A DNA stretch of 6,494 nt from an uncultured Tabrizicola sp. (lineage in GTDB: Bacteria > Pseudomonadota > Alphaproteobacteria > Rhodobacterales > Rhodobacteraceae): the NCBI GenBank assembly GCA_937858255.1, contig CALLZQ010000631.1, positions 1 to 6,494 of the forward strand. The letters run 5' to 3'. This document shows, in pieces, positions 1 to 6,494 of this stretch (the stretch's first letter is position 1; every line of letters starts with the position of its first letter). Made by a program: the position numbers and the translations under genes. The notes below the pieces were generated by a model. The model did no database searches, was not told where the DNA came from, and worked only from the letters and a program-made list of their open reading frames with translations.

Positions 1-1250
1 CCCGCGACATCGACCGCCCGGCCCTTTTCGCGCAGCGCATCCTGCGTCAGGTCCAGCGGGAAACCATAGGTATCATAGAGCTTGAAGGCCGCCTCGCCCG
101 GCAGCGCGCTGCCATCCGGGATACGGTTCAACTCGTCATCCAGCAGACGCAGGCCACGGTCGAGCGTCTGGCGGAACTTGGTCTCTTCCAGCTTCAGCGT
201 CTCTTCGATCAGCGCCTGCGCGCGCTGAAGTTCGGGGTAGGCCGCGCCCATCTGGCGCACCAGCGCCGGCACCAGCTTGAACATCACCGGATCCTGCGCG
301 CCGAGCATATGGGCATGGCGCATCGCGCGGCGCATGATCCGGCGCAGCACATAGCCGCGCCCTTCATTCGAGGGCATCACGCCATCGGCAATCAGGAAGC
401 TGGTCGAACGCAGATGGTCGGCGATCACCCGATGATGCACCTTGCCCGGCCCATCCGGGTCGTTGGAGGTGGCATTGGCGCTCGCCTCGATCAGGCTGCG
501 CATCAGGTCGGTGTCGTAATTGTCGTGCTTGCCCTGCAAGAGCGCGCCGATCCGCTCCAGCCCCATGCCGGTGTCGATCGACTTCGCCTCCAGTTCGCGG
601 CGGCTGCCGTCCTCGAACTGCTCAAATTGCATGAAGACGTTGTTCCAGATCTCGATATAGCGGTCGCCGTCCTCATTGGCGCTGCCGGGCGGGCCGCCCC
701 AGATATGATCGCCGTGATCGTAAAAGATCTCGGTGCAGGGGCCGCAGGGGCCAGTCGGCCCCATCATCCAGAAATTGTCATTGGTGGGGATGCGGATGAT
801 CCGGTCATCCGACAGGCCCGCGACTTTTTTCCAGATCGCCGCCGCCTCATCATCGGTGTGATAAACCGTCACCAGCAGCCGGCTCTTGTCGATGCCGAAA
901 TCCTTGGTCAACAATTCCCAGGCCAGCGGGATGACGGTGTCCTTGAAATAATCGCCAAAGCTGAAATTGCCCAGCATTTCAAAGAAGGTGTGGTGGCGCG
1001 CGGTATAGCCCACATTGTCGAGGTCATTATGCTTGCCCCCTGCACGCACGCACTTTTGCGCGGTGGTTGCCCGGGTGTAATCGCGCGTCTCGACCCCGGT
1101 AAACAGGTTCTTGAACTGCACCATGCCCGAATTCGCAAACATCAGCGTCGGGTCATTGCGCGGAACCAGCGGCGAGCTGTCCACCACGCGGTGCCCGTTG
1201 CGGGCGAAGAAATCGAGGAAGGTCGAGCGGATATCGTTCAAAGACGCCAT
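1..1250 (-). CDS. alaS: Alanine--tRNA ligase AlaS, N-terminal ~416 residues (3' part outside window)
   Basis: AlaS attaches alanine to tRNA-Ala in the cytoplasm using ATP. The visible frame starts at ATG 1250 ([10 protein letters not shown]) and stays open to the left edge, so roughly half of a usual ~880-residue enzyme is present. It covers the class II catalytic core and the tRNA-recognition region. Visible signatures are [13 protein letters not shown] (~31-43), [13 protein letters not shown] (~69-81), [19 protein letters not shown] (~84-102), the glycine-rich GPTGPCGP (~164-171), DTGMGLERI (~226-234) and [10 protein letters not shown] (~395-404). The editing and C-Ala domains would lie outside. 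An in-frame ATG at 1277 would add nine residues (MNQPKGPAD). I prefer 1250 because family members begin with M-x-SLNDIR and an AAGGG lies about 10 bases upstream. The gene follows recA on the same strand but is separated from it by a terminator. Identity is very secure. Confidence 0.97.
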   Translation of the reverse strand, partial: MASLNDIRSTFLDFFARNGHRVVDSSPLVPRNDPTLMFANSGMVQFKNLFTGVETRDYTRATTAQKCVRAGGKHNDLDNVGYTARHHTFFEMLGNFSFGDYFKDTVIPLAWELLTKDFGIDKSRLLVTVYHTDDEAAAIWKKVAGLSDDRIIRIPTNDNFWMMGPTGPCGPCTEIFYDHGDHIWGGPPGSANEDGDRYIEIWNNVFMQFEQFEDGSRRELEAKSIDTGMGLERIGALLQGKHDNYDTDLMRSLIEASANATSNDPDGPGKVHHRVIADHLRSTSFLIADGVMPSNEGRGYVLRRIMRRAMRHAHMLGAQDPVMFKLVPALVRQMGAAYPELQRAQALIEETLKLEETKFRQTLDRGLRLLDDELNRIPDGSALPGEAAFKLYDTYGFPLDLTQDALREKGRAVDVA

Positions 1251-1295
1251 GTCAGCGGGGCCCTTCGGCTGGTTCATTTGGCCAATTCGGCCCCC

Positions 1296-1324
1296 GATGT
1301 AGCCCCGCGCGCCGGGCCTGTCCA
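1296..1324 (-). promoter_or_regulatory. Possible alaS promoter
   Basis: On the minus strand, TGGACA (1324-1319; five of six match TTGACA) is followed after 17 bases by TACATC (1301-1296; only three of six match TATAAT). Transcription would start near 1289, giving a leader of about 40 bases. Its place just downstream of the recA terminator makes it reasonable, because alaS needs its own promoter if termination is efficient. The -10 is weak. The -35 lies inside a small inverted repeat (1316-1329). Confidence 0.35.
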
Positions 1325-1345
1325 CAGGCAAAGCCGTCCAGATGC

Positions 1346-1373
1346 AAAAGGGCCGCGGATCATGCCGCGGCCC
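1346..1373 (-). terminator. Rho-independent terminator of recA
   Basis: A perfect 9-bp GC-rich stem is formed by GGGCCGCGG (1350-1358) and CCGCGGCCC (1365-1373), with a 6-base loop (1359-1364). In the recA direction the stem is followed directly by TTTT (1349-1346). It begins 26 bases after the recA stop codon. The U-run is short, which is common in GC-rich genomes. The T-run lies only on the minus-strand side, so the element points at recA transcripts. Confidence 0.85.
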
Positions 1374-1399
1374 CTGCCCCTCTGGCCCTGCGGCCGGGG

Positions 1400-2473
1400 T
1401 CAGCTATCCATCACATCGTCATCGCTGGCGGCCTCGGACATGTGGAAGTCGAGGCCGTTGGCGGCGCGGATCTTGTCCTCGATCTCCATCGCGACCGAGG
1501 GGTTCTGCTTGAGGAAGGTCTTGGCATTCTCACGGCCCTGACCGATGCGCTCATCGCCATAGGAATACCAGCTTCCCGACTTCTCGACCACGCCGGCCTT
1601 GACGCCGATATCGATCAGCTCACCGGTCTTCGAGATCCCCTCGCCATACATGATGTCGAATTCGACCTGTTTGAAGGGCGGCGCCACCTTGTTCTTGACC
1701 ACCTTGACGCGGGTGGTGTTGCCCACGACATCGTCCTTTTCCTTGATCGAGCCGATGCGGCGAATGTCGAGGCGGACCGAGGCATAGAATTTCAGCGCAT
1801 TGCCGCCAGTGGTGGTCTCGGGGCTGCCGAACATCACACCGATCTTCATGCGGATCTGGTTGATGAAGATCACCATGCAATTGCTGCGGCCGATGCTGGC
1901 GGTCAGCTTGCGCATCGCCTGGCTCATCAGGCGGGCCTGGGCGCCGACGGTCGCATCGCCCATATCGCCCTCAAGCTCCGCCTTGGGGGTCAGGGCCGCC
2001 ACCGAGTCGACCACGATCAGGCTGACCGCCCCCGAACGCACCAGCGTATCGACAATCTCCAGCGCCTGTTCGCCGGTGTCGGGCTGGCTGATCAAGAGTT
2101 CGTCCAGATTGACGCCCAGCTTCTTGGCATATTGGGGGTCCAGCGCATGTTCAGCATCGACAAAGGCGCAGACGCCGCCCTTTTTCTGTTCCTCGGCGAC
2201 GACATGCAGCGTCAACGTGGTCTTGCCCGAGGATTCCGGGCCATAGATCTCGACAATCCGCCCCTTGGGCAGCCCGCCGATCCCCAGAGCGATATCAAGG
2301 CCAAGCGAGCCGGTCGAGGTCGCCTCAATCTCCATCGCCGGGCTGTCGGCGCCCAGCTTCATGATCGAGCCCTTGCCGAACTGCCGTTCGATCTGCGCCA
2401 GTGCGCTTTCCAGCGCCTTCTGCTTGTCCATTTCCCGCTTTCCGTTCAAGTCGAGGAGGTTCGCCACCGCCAT
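1400..2473 (-). CDS. recA: Recombinase RecA
   Basis: RecA forms ATP-dependent filaments on single-stranded DNA, drives homologous strand exchange and triggers LexA self-cleavage in the SOS response. The protein is 357 residues, normal for the family. From ATG 2473 ([10 protein letters not shown]) the N-terminal helix region ([10 protein letters not shown], ~32-41) is followed by Walker A GPESSGKT (78-85), the VDAEHALDP segment (~105-113) carrying the catalytic glutamate, Walker B LIVVDS with D156, the L1 region (~166-180), FINQIR and the L2 loop with [17 protein letters not shown] (~216-232), and an acidic C-terminal tail (SDDDVMDS). The frame is open upstream to 2563, but ATG 2473 has AAGGA at 2486-2482, eight bases away, and matches the start of related RecA proteins. 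ATG 2482 overlaps that ribosome-binding site. The gene appears monocistronic, with its own LexA-controlled promoter and terminator. Confidence 0.98.
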   Translation of the reverse strand: MAVANLLDLNGKREMDKQKALESALAQIERQFGKGSIMKLGADSPAMEIEATSTGSLGLDIALGIGGLPKGRIVEIYGPESSGKTTLTLHVVAEEQKKGGVCAFVDAEHALDPQYAKKLGVNLDELLISQPDTGEQALEIVDTLVRSGAVSLIVVDSVAALTPKAELEGDMGDATVGAQARLMSQAMRKLTASIGRSNCMVIFINQIRMKIGVMFGSPETTTGGNALKFYASVRLDIRRIGSIKEKDDVVGNTTRVKVVKNKVAPPFKQVEFDIMYGEGISKTGELIDIGVKAGVVEKSGSWYSYGDERIGQGRENAKTFLKQNPSVAMEIEDKIRAANGLDFHMSEAASDDDVMDS

Positions 2474-2481
2474 GTCCGTCA

Positions 2482-2486
2482 TCCTT
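2482..2486 (-). promoter_or_regulatory. Ribosome-binding site that decides the recA start
   Basis: AAGGA on the minus strand lies eight bases before ATG 2473. Its last base is the A of a second in-frame ATG at 2482, which has no good ribosome-binding site of its own. This favours 2473 as the start. Confidence 0.75.
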
Positions 2487-2554
2487 ATTCCACAGCCGCA
2501 CCGGGGCGGCAATCTGTTGTGACTGTCGGGGGCAGGAACCGCCCGCCGCCGGAT

Positions 2555-2569
2555 GTTCCCCAAGTGTTC
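2555..2569. promoter_or_regulatory. LexA operator (SOS box) of recA, GTTC-N7-GTTC
   Basis: GTTC at 2555-2558 and GTTC at 2566-2569 are exactly seven bases apart. This is the direct-repeat LexA site described for alphaproteobacteria such as Rhodobacter, and it reads GAAC-N7-GAAC on the recA strand. It begins five bases downstream of the recA -10, covering about +1 to +14. That position should let LexA block recA transcription until DNA damage. It is also about 85 bases upstream of the divergent ATG at 2654, but there is no direct evidence that it acts on that gene. Confidence 0.9.
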
Positions 2570-2574
2570 TCGGA

Positions 2575-2603
2575 TTTATGGGATCAAATCGAGAACATTT
2601 CAA
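2575..2603 (-). promoter_or_regulatory. recA promoter (sigma70-type)
   Basis: On the minus strand TTGAAA (2603-2598) is followed after 17 bases by CATAAA (2580-2575), a good -35 and a fair -10. Transcription should begin near 2568, giving a leader of about 95 bases before ATG 2473. The LexA box sits at the predicted start point, which supports the assignment. The surrounding 2570-2650 region is markedly AT-richer than the genes. Confidence 0.7.
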
Positions 2604-2641
2604 CTGCATTTTCGTAAAATCAGCTTTTTCACGTTTTGGTT

Positions 2642-2646
2642 AAGGG
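2642..2646 (+). promoter_or_regulatory. Ribosome-binding site supporting the long start of the sulfotransferase-like gene
   Basis: AAGGG lies seven bases before ATG 2654. The alternative ATG at 2720 has only a poorly placed purine run upstream: AAAGGGCGG ends about 13 bases away, followed by an A-rich tract. The site therefore argues for the longer protein. Sequence conservation, as I recall it for related proteins, argues for the shorter one. Confidence 0.45.
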
Positions 2647-2653
2647 TTAGTTT

Positions 2654-3310
2654 ATGCCCATTCTCAAAGATCGGCCCTGCCAGTGCCGGTACGGGTCAAA
2701 AGGGCGGAAAAAAACAAAGATGTTGGTATTCTGGGAGCAGCGGCTGGTCATTCTCGCCACGCCTAAGACAGGCTCGACGGCCATTGAAGCCGCGCTCGAA
2801 TCACTGGCGGCCGTATCGGTGCAACGTCCGCCGGCGCTGAAACATACCAATGTTGCGCGCTATCACCGGTTTGTCGGTCCTTATCTCGAGGCATCGGCCG
2901 GCAAGCCCTTTACCGTCGTCGCCCTGATGCGCGAGCCACGGGACTGGCTGGGAAGCTGGTATCGCTATCGTCAGCGTGACGATATACCCGATCAGCGCAA
3001 AAGCACTTCTGACATGACCTTCGATCATTTCGTCAATGCCTGGTGCGACACCCCCCGCCCCCCCTTTGCAGATGTCGGTTCTCAGGCGCGGTTTCTTGCG
3101 CCCTCGGCAGACAAGCGGGCGGATCGGATCTTTCGCTATGAAGAGATCGGCACCTTTCTGAGCTTTCTTGAGGACCGGCTGGATTTCGAGGTGCATCTGC
3201 CCCGGCTGAATGTCTCGCCCTCGGCCTCTCTCGATCTGAGCCCCGCCACCGAAAACCGGCTGGCGCAGGCCGCAGCCGAGGACTTCCATCTCTACGCCTC
3301 GCTCGACTAG
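2654..3310 (+). CDS. Small sulfotransferase-fold protein, function unknown
   Basis: A 218-residue protein from ATG 2654, or 196 residues from ATG 2720 (MLVFWEQRLV). Near the N-terminus is ATPKTGST (35-42), which resembles the 5'-phosphosulfate-binding P-loop of PAPS-dependent sulfotransferases. At 93-106, REPRDWLGSWYRYR resembles the 3'-phosphate-binding motif with its arginine and serine. The C-terminal half has RIFRYEEIGTF and LNVSPSASLDLSP, also typical of the fold. There is no signal peptide or membrane segment, so it should be cytoplasmic. The acceptor substrate cannot be inferred. The first 22 residues in the longer form are basic and not family-like, so 2720 may be the true start. It is the only plus-strand gene, divergent from recA and convergent with cckA. 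From memory, close relatives in Rhodobacteraceae are sometimes labelled gamma-glutamyl kinase; nothing here supports that. The fold is fairly secure, the activity is not. Confidence 0.85.
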   Translation: MPILKDRPCQCRYGSKGRKKTKMLVFWEQRLVILATPKTGSTAIEAALESLAAVSVQRPPALKHTNVARYHRFVGPYLEASAGKPFTVVALMREPRDWLGSWYRYRQRDDIPDQRKSTSDMTFDHFVNAWCDTPRPPFADVGSQARFLAPSADKRADRIFRYEEIGTFLSFLEDRLDFEVHLPRLNVSPSASLDLSPATENRLAQAAAEDFHLYASLD

Positions 3311-3316
3311 TCGCGC

Positions 3317-5614
3317 TCAGTGCAGTTGGTCGTGAACCGTCGCGGCCAGATCGCTGAGCGAAAACGGCTTGGGCAGAAAGACCGAATTGGGGATGCGCCC
3401 CTGCTCTTCCGACAGGCTTTCCTCGGAATAGCCGGACATGAAGACAACGCGGGCATTCGGCCGGGTCTCCAGTGCCTTGCGCACCCAGCTTGGCCCATCG
3501 AGACCGGGCATCACCACATCGGTCACGAAGAGATCAACGTCGAGCGACGGATCCTCAAGCGTGGCCAGCGCCTCTTCGGCATCGCGTGCCTCCAGCACGG
3601 TATAGCCCCGCATCCGCAGCGCGCGGCTGGCAAAGGCGCGCACCGGGGCTTCATCCTCAACCAGCAGCACCACGCCCTCGCCCTGCCGGACGATGACCTT
3701 GGCCGGCGCCTGTGCCACAGGGACGGCATCCTCGGCGGGGGCATCGTTGACCGGGAAATAGAGGTGGAACACCGTCCCGTCACCCAGAGTCGAATCGACA
3801 AAGACAAAGCCGCCCGATTGTTTGACGATGCCATAGACCGTCGAAAGACCGAGCCCCGTCCCCTCGCCCGGTTTCTTGGTGGTAAAGAAAGGCTCGAAAA
3901 TCTTGTCCAACCTGTCTGGCGGAATCCCGGTTCCGGTATCACGGACCCTGATCAGGGCGTAATCGCCCGCCGGCACCACGGCCCTGTCACGCCGAAACGC
4001 TTCATGCAGGGTCAGCGCCTCTGTCTCGACGCGGATCTCGCCGCCCTCGGGCATCGCATCGCGGGCATTGACCACGAGATTCATGATCACCTGTTCCAAT
4101 TGCCGCTTGTCCGCACGGATGGCGCCAAGCGCCGGCGCATGCAGCAGGCGCAGGCGTATCTTTTCCCCGACCAGCCGGTTCAAGAGATGCGCAAGGTCGG
4201 ACAGCACCTCTTCAAGCTCAATCCGCTGCGGCTTGAGCGTCTGCTTGCGCGAGAAGGCCAGCAATTGCCCGACCAGTGCCGCCGCCCGATTGGCATTCTG
4301 CTGGACCTGCACCAGATCGGCGTAATCGGCATCTTCACGGTTGTGACGCAAGAGCAAGAGGTCACAATGCCCGGTGATCGCCGTTAGCAAATTATTGAAA
4401 TCATGCGCAATTCCACCTGCAAGCTGACCGATCGCCTGCATCTTTTGGCCCTGCCCCAACTGTGCCTCGATCCGCTTCATCGCCGTCGCATCCTGCACGA
4501 CGGCGAGCGCCCCGGGGTAGCCGTGATCAACGATGCGGCGCAGCGTCACCTGATGAAACGCCTCGGCCTGACCGCGGCGCGGCTTCAGCACTTCAGAGAC
4601 ATCACGCAGACGTTCTTCGACGACATCGCTGAGCCAGTCCTGAACAGGGCGCCCCAGCCCCTCATAAAGATCATGGAAATCATGCTCTTCGCCGGGCGCG
4701 AGCGACAAGAGTTCGCGCCCCATGCGGTTGACCGCCGCCAGGGCGCCATCGGCGCGAAACCGCATCAGCGCCACAGGGAGGTTTTCGAAATCTTCCGTCA
4801 GCGGGCCGGGTTCAACCAGGTCCTCGACCGGGAAAAGATAGATTTCGCGGCGTTCTCCGGCCCCATCCACCTCGGCGAACATCGCCTTGACGGTGCCGAT
4901 GACGCCCGGCACTTCGACCACCTCACCGCCATGCAGATTAGGTCGGGTAAAGATCCGGTCGAGCGTCTTGGGCCGCCCGCCGACCAGACGGCGCATCGCT
5001 TCATTACAAAACAGGATCACCCCGGATTTATTGGCCACCAGCATCGGCAGGCTGATGCCGTCGGCGCCGCGTGCCATGCCGCTGCGCTCGATATATTCCT
5101 CAAGCCGCCAGAGAAATTGTCCCCCCCCTAGGGATGAGACCGACAACCGTGTCTGCCCCCGCCGGGTCACGACATCCTCGCGCGCCGCACCGGATTGCGC
5201 CGCGCGCGATTGCAGGCGGAACAGCACCGCCGCCGGGCTGGCGAAATGGTCGTTCAGGGCGGCGGCCATCGTCTGCGCCTCGGTGCCAAAGCGGGTTTCA
5301 GCCGCCGGGTTGCGGAACATCACTTCCCCCTGAAGATTGGTCAGGAAACAGGGAGAGGCATCGCTGCCCATGATCTGTTGCAACAGGCTGGCGCGCATCC
5401 GCTCGTGCCGCTCAAGATAGGCGATAAGGCCCCGCAGCATCAGCGACAGCGACACCATGGTCATGCCGCCGACACTGGCGATCAGCCGCAACTGGGCCGA
5501 GGGGGCAATCAGCGCAAGGATCAGCGCCAGACCGCCCATACCAACCAAGAGCCAGTGGCGCCCGGCCAGCCGGCGGGCGAAGGCATGCAGATCGTGTAGA
5601 TCCAGTGCACCCAT
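3317..5614 (-). CDS. cckA: Hybrid sensor histidine kinase/phosphatase CckA
   Basis: CckA is a membrane-bound hybrid kinase that, through the phosphotransferase ChpT, controls phosphorylation of the master regulator CtrA. The protein is 765 residues from ATG 5614 ([10 protein letters not shown]). Two membrane segments lie at ~21-38 and ~42-66. PAS-like sensor domains follow at ~77-173 and ~185-265, with a probable third at ~275-375. The kinase core has the H-box [11 protein letters not shown] with H404 (codon 4405-4403), the N-box [11 protein letters not shown] (~512-522), DTGTGIP (~559-565), FEPFFTTK (~573-580) and [14 protein letters not shown] (~583-596). The C-terminal receiver has VEDE (~652-655), phosphoacceptor D699 in [12 protein letters not shown]727 and K749 in LPKPF. 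The frame is open to TTG 5656, but ATG 5614 has AGGGA (5629-5625) ten bases upstream. It is somewhat longer than the Caulobacter protein. It lies downstream of the methyltransferase gene on the same strand, and a CtrA motif precedes it. Confidence 0.95.
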   Translation of the reverse strand: MGALDLHDLHAFARRLAGRHWLLVGMGGLALILALIAPSAQLRLIASVGGMTMVSLSLMLRGLIAYLERHERMRASLLQQIMGSDASPCFLTNLQGEVMFRNPAAETRFGTEAQTMAAALNDHFASPAAVLFRLQSRAAQSGAAREDVVTRRGQTRLSVSSLGGGQFLWRLEEYIERSGMARGADGISLPMLVANKSGVILFCNEAMRRLVGGRPKTLDRIFTRPNLHGGEVVEVPGVIGTVKAMFAEVDGAGERREIYLFPVEDLVEPGPLTEDFENLPVALMRFRADGALAAVNRMGRELLSLAPGEEHDFHDLYEGLGRPVQDWLSDVVEERLRDVSEVLKPRRGQAEAFHQVTLRRIVDHGYPGALAVVQDATAMKRIEAQLGQGQKMQAIGQLAGGIAHDFNNLLTAITGHCDLLLLRHNREDADYADLVQVQQNANRAAALVGQLLAFSRKQTLKPQRIELEEVLSDLAHLLNRLVGEKIRLRLLHAPALGAIRADKRQLEQVIMNLVVNARDAMPEGGEIRVETEALTLHEAFRRDRAVVPAGDYALIRVRDTGTGIPPDRLDKIFEPFFTTKKPGEGTGLGLSTVYGIVKQSGGFVFVDSTLGDGTVFHLYFPVNDAPAEDAVPVAQAPAKVIVRQGEGVVLLVEDEAPVRAFASRALRMRGYTVLEARDAEEALATLEDPSLDVDLFVTDVVMPGLDGPSWVRKALETRPNARVVFMSGYSEESLSEEQGRIPNSVFLPKPFSLSDLAATVHDQLH

Positions 5615-5667
5615 TGGCGCGGTTTCCCTGAACGGAATCGTCTTTGCCCAGAACAACAGCGAACAGG

Positions 5668-5682
5668 TTAAGGTCCGATTAA
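5668..5682 (-). promoter_or_regulatory. CtrA-binding motif upstream of cckA (TTAA-N7-TTAA)
   Basis: TTAA at 5668-5671 and TTAA at 5679-5682 are exactly seven bases apart. On the cckA strand it reads TTAATCGGACCTTAACC, matching the alphaproteobacterial CtrA consensus TTAA-N7-TTAAC. It lies 54-68 bases upstream of ATG 5614, in the 102-base gap after the methyltransferase stop. I could not place a convincing -35/-10 pair beside it, so whether CtrA would activate or repress cannot be said. Confidence 0.65.
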
Positions 5683-5716
5683 GGACGAAACATCTCAGGG
5701 TTGACTGTAACTGATT

Positions 5717-6494
5717 TTACTCTCGCTTCAAGCAGGCAAGAAAGAAACCATCGCCCCCTTGCAGCGGTGTAAACCGCTGAGAGGAAAGGCGCTTGAATCC
5801 CGCGCTGCGCGAAATGAAGCTGTCGATCCGGGCCTCATTCTCTGCCTGCAACAAGGAACATGTGGCATAGGCCAGAATACCGCCGGGGCGGACCAGCCCG
5901 GCGATGCGGTCAAGGATCTGGTCCTGAACCCCGGTGATCTGGTTCAGGCGGTCCGGTGTCAGCAGCCATTTGCCCTGCGGATCGCGCCGCCAGCTTCCCG
6001 AGCCGGAACAGGGCGCATCGGCCAGGACCAGATCAAAGGCCGGCAGGGCTTCGGGCCTGTCGGTCAGACTGATTTCTGCCCCGGCCCGCTTGGCCCGGGG
6101 CAGCAGATCGCGCATGCGTTGCGGGGCCGCGTCATGGGCAAACAGCCGCAGCCGCGCCCGGGCCGCCATGGCAAGGCTCTTGCCCCCGCCGCCGGCGCAG
6201 AAATCCAGCACCCGCATACCGTCCTGTAACGGCAACGCCACGGCCACCGCCTGCGAGGCGGCATCCTGCAACTCGACCAGCCCCGACAGATAGGCACGCG
6301 AGGTCTGGATGCGACGTTGCCCCGGGATCGCCTCCAGCGCCGAGTGGGCCAGGGGATGCGGACGCGCCTCGATCTCTTCGGCGGCAAGGGCCGAAACCGC
6401 GCCGGCCAGATCGCTGCGCGCCCGATTGACCCGCAGGAAAACCGGGGTCCGCTGCCGCAGCGCCAGAGCCACAGCTGCGGCCTCTGCCCCCAGA
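5717..6494 (-). CDS. RsmB/NOP-family RNA cytosine-C5 methyltransferase, C-terminal part (5' end outside window)
   Basis: Class I SAM-dependent enzyme that methylates C5 of a cytosine in RNA, probably rRNA, through a covalent cysteine intermediate. The frame is open to the right edge and the visible ~258 codons hold the catalytic domain. An in-frame GTG at 6472 is internal, because family-like sequence (GAEAAAVALALRQRTPVFLRVN) continues across it. Motifs are ELQDAASQAV (6271-6242), SAM motif I VLDFCAGGGGKS (6211-6176), FAHDAAPQRM (~6142-6113), motif IV DAPCSGSG (~6019-5996) with the release cysteine, and motif VI ATCS (5866-5855) with the catalytic cysteine. The segment before motif I (GLVELQDAASQ) looks more like the second, shorter alphaproteobacterial paralogue than canonical RsmB. 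The exact target (such as 16S m5C967) is therefore uncertain and I give no symbol. No terminator is visible before cckA, so read-through into cckA is possible. Confidence 0.92.
   Translation of the reverse strand, partial: LGAEAAAVALALRQRTPVFLRVNRARSDLAGAVSALAAEEIEARPHPLAHSALEAIPGQRRIQTSRAYLSGLVELQDAASQAVAVALPLQDGMRVLDFCAGGGGKSLAMAARARLRLFAHDAAPQRMRDLLPRAKRAGAEISLTDRPEALPAFDLVLADAPCSGSGSWRRDPQGKWLLTPDRLNQITGVQDQILDRIAGLVRPGGILAYATCSLLQAENEARIDSFISRSAGFKRLSSQRFTPLQGGDGFFLACLKRE

Noticed and set aside
309..1541. Long plus-strand open frame opposite alaS and the recA 3' end (410 codons)
   Set aside because: It is the antisense shadow of alaS in GC-rich DNA; its translation is low-complexity (rich in H, R, A, G), has no family signature, and crosses the recA terminator.
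1442..2617. Long plus-strand open frame opposite recA (391 codons)
   Set aside because: Antisense to the well-conserved recA frame and running through its promoter and LexA box; no recognisable motif.
2615..2620. TAAAAT as a plus-strand -10 for the sulfotransferase-like gene
   Set aside because: No acceptable -35 lies 16-18 bases upstream, so a promoter cannot be supported from sequence alone.
3304..3313. Perfect 10-base palindrome CGACTAGTCG at the convergent stop codons
   Set aside because: No loop and no T-run, so it cannot act as a terminator hairpin; short enough to be chance.
3320..4387. Plus-strand open frame opposite the cckA kinase and receiver domains (355 codons)
   Set aside because: Shadow of the cckA codons; its composition mirrors GC-rich codon complements and it has no domain.
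5614..5656. TTG start at 5656 for cckA, adding 14 residues
   Set aside because: Rare start codon, and the ATG at 5614 has a usable AGGGA upstream and begins the expected N-terminus before the membrane segments.
5651..5664. GAAC-N6-GAAC upstream of cckA as a LexA box
   Set aside because: Spacing is six rather than seven, so the half-sites would not be in the register needed for the alphaproteobacterial LexA site.

Overview
The window is a compact, GC-rich stretch of an alphaproteobacterial chromosome, most likely from the Rhodobacteraceae (Rhodobacter/Paracoccus-type). The evidence is the close fit of AlaS and RecA to that family, a hybrid kinase of the CckA type, a GTTC-N7-GTTC LexA operator of the alphaproteobacterial kind in front of recA, and a TTAA-N7-TTAA CtrA motif in front of cckA. 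I see no sign of a mobile element, CRISPR array, tRNA or rRNA. Protein-coding sequence fills nearly all of it, and no gene-free stretch exceeds 300 bases.

Layout from left to right. Positions 1-1250 (minus): the first ~416 codons of alaS; the rest lies beyond the left edge. Positions 1251-1399: a recA terminator (1346-1373) followed by a possible alaS promoter. Positions 1400-2473 (minus): complete recA. Positions 2474-2653: a divergent control region with the recA ribosome-binding site, LexA box, -10 and -35, plus a larger inverted repeat over the promoter. Positions 2654 (or 2720)-3310 (plus): a small sulfotransferase-fold protein, the only gene on the plus strand. Positions 3317-5614 (minus): complete cckA, convergent with the sulfotransferase gene and only 6 bases from it. 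Positions 5615-5716: the cckA leader with a perfect CtrA motif. Positions 5717-6494 (minus): the C-terminal catalytic part of an RsmB/NOP-type RNA m5C methyltransferase whose start is beyond the right edge.

Functionally these are mostly housekeeping genes: tRNA charging, recombination and SOS repair, the phosphorelay that controls CtrA, and RNA methylation. Two control signals stand out. recA has a textbook LexA-repressed promoter in which the operator begins at the predicted transcription start. cckA carries a full CtrA motif, which suggests that CtrA feeds back on its own kinase. The least understood gene is the small sulfotransferase-like protein, which shares its upstream region with recA. 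I found no convincing evidence for a wholly new system.
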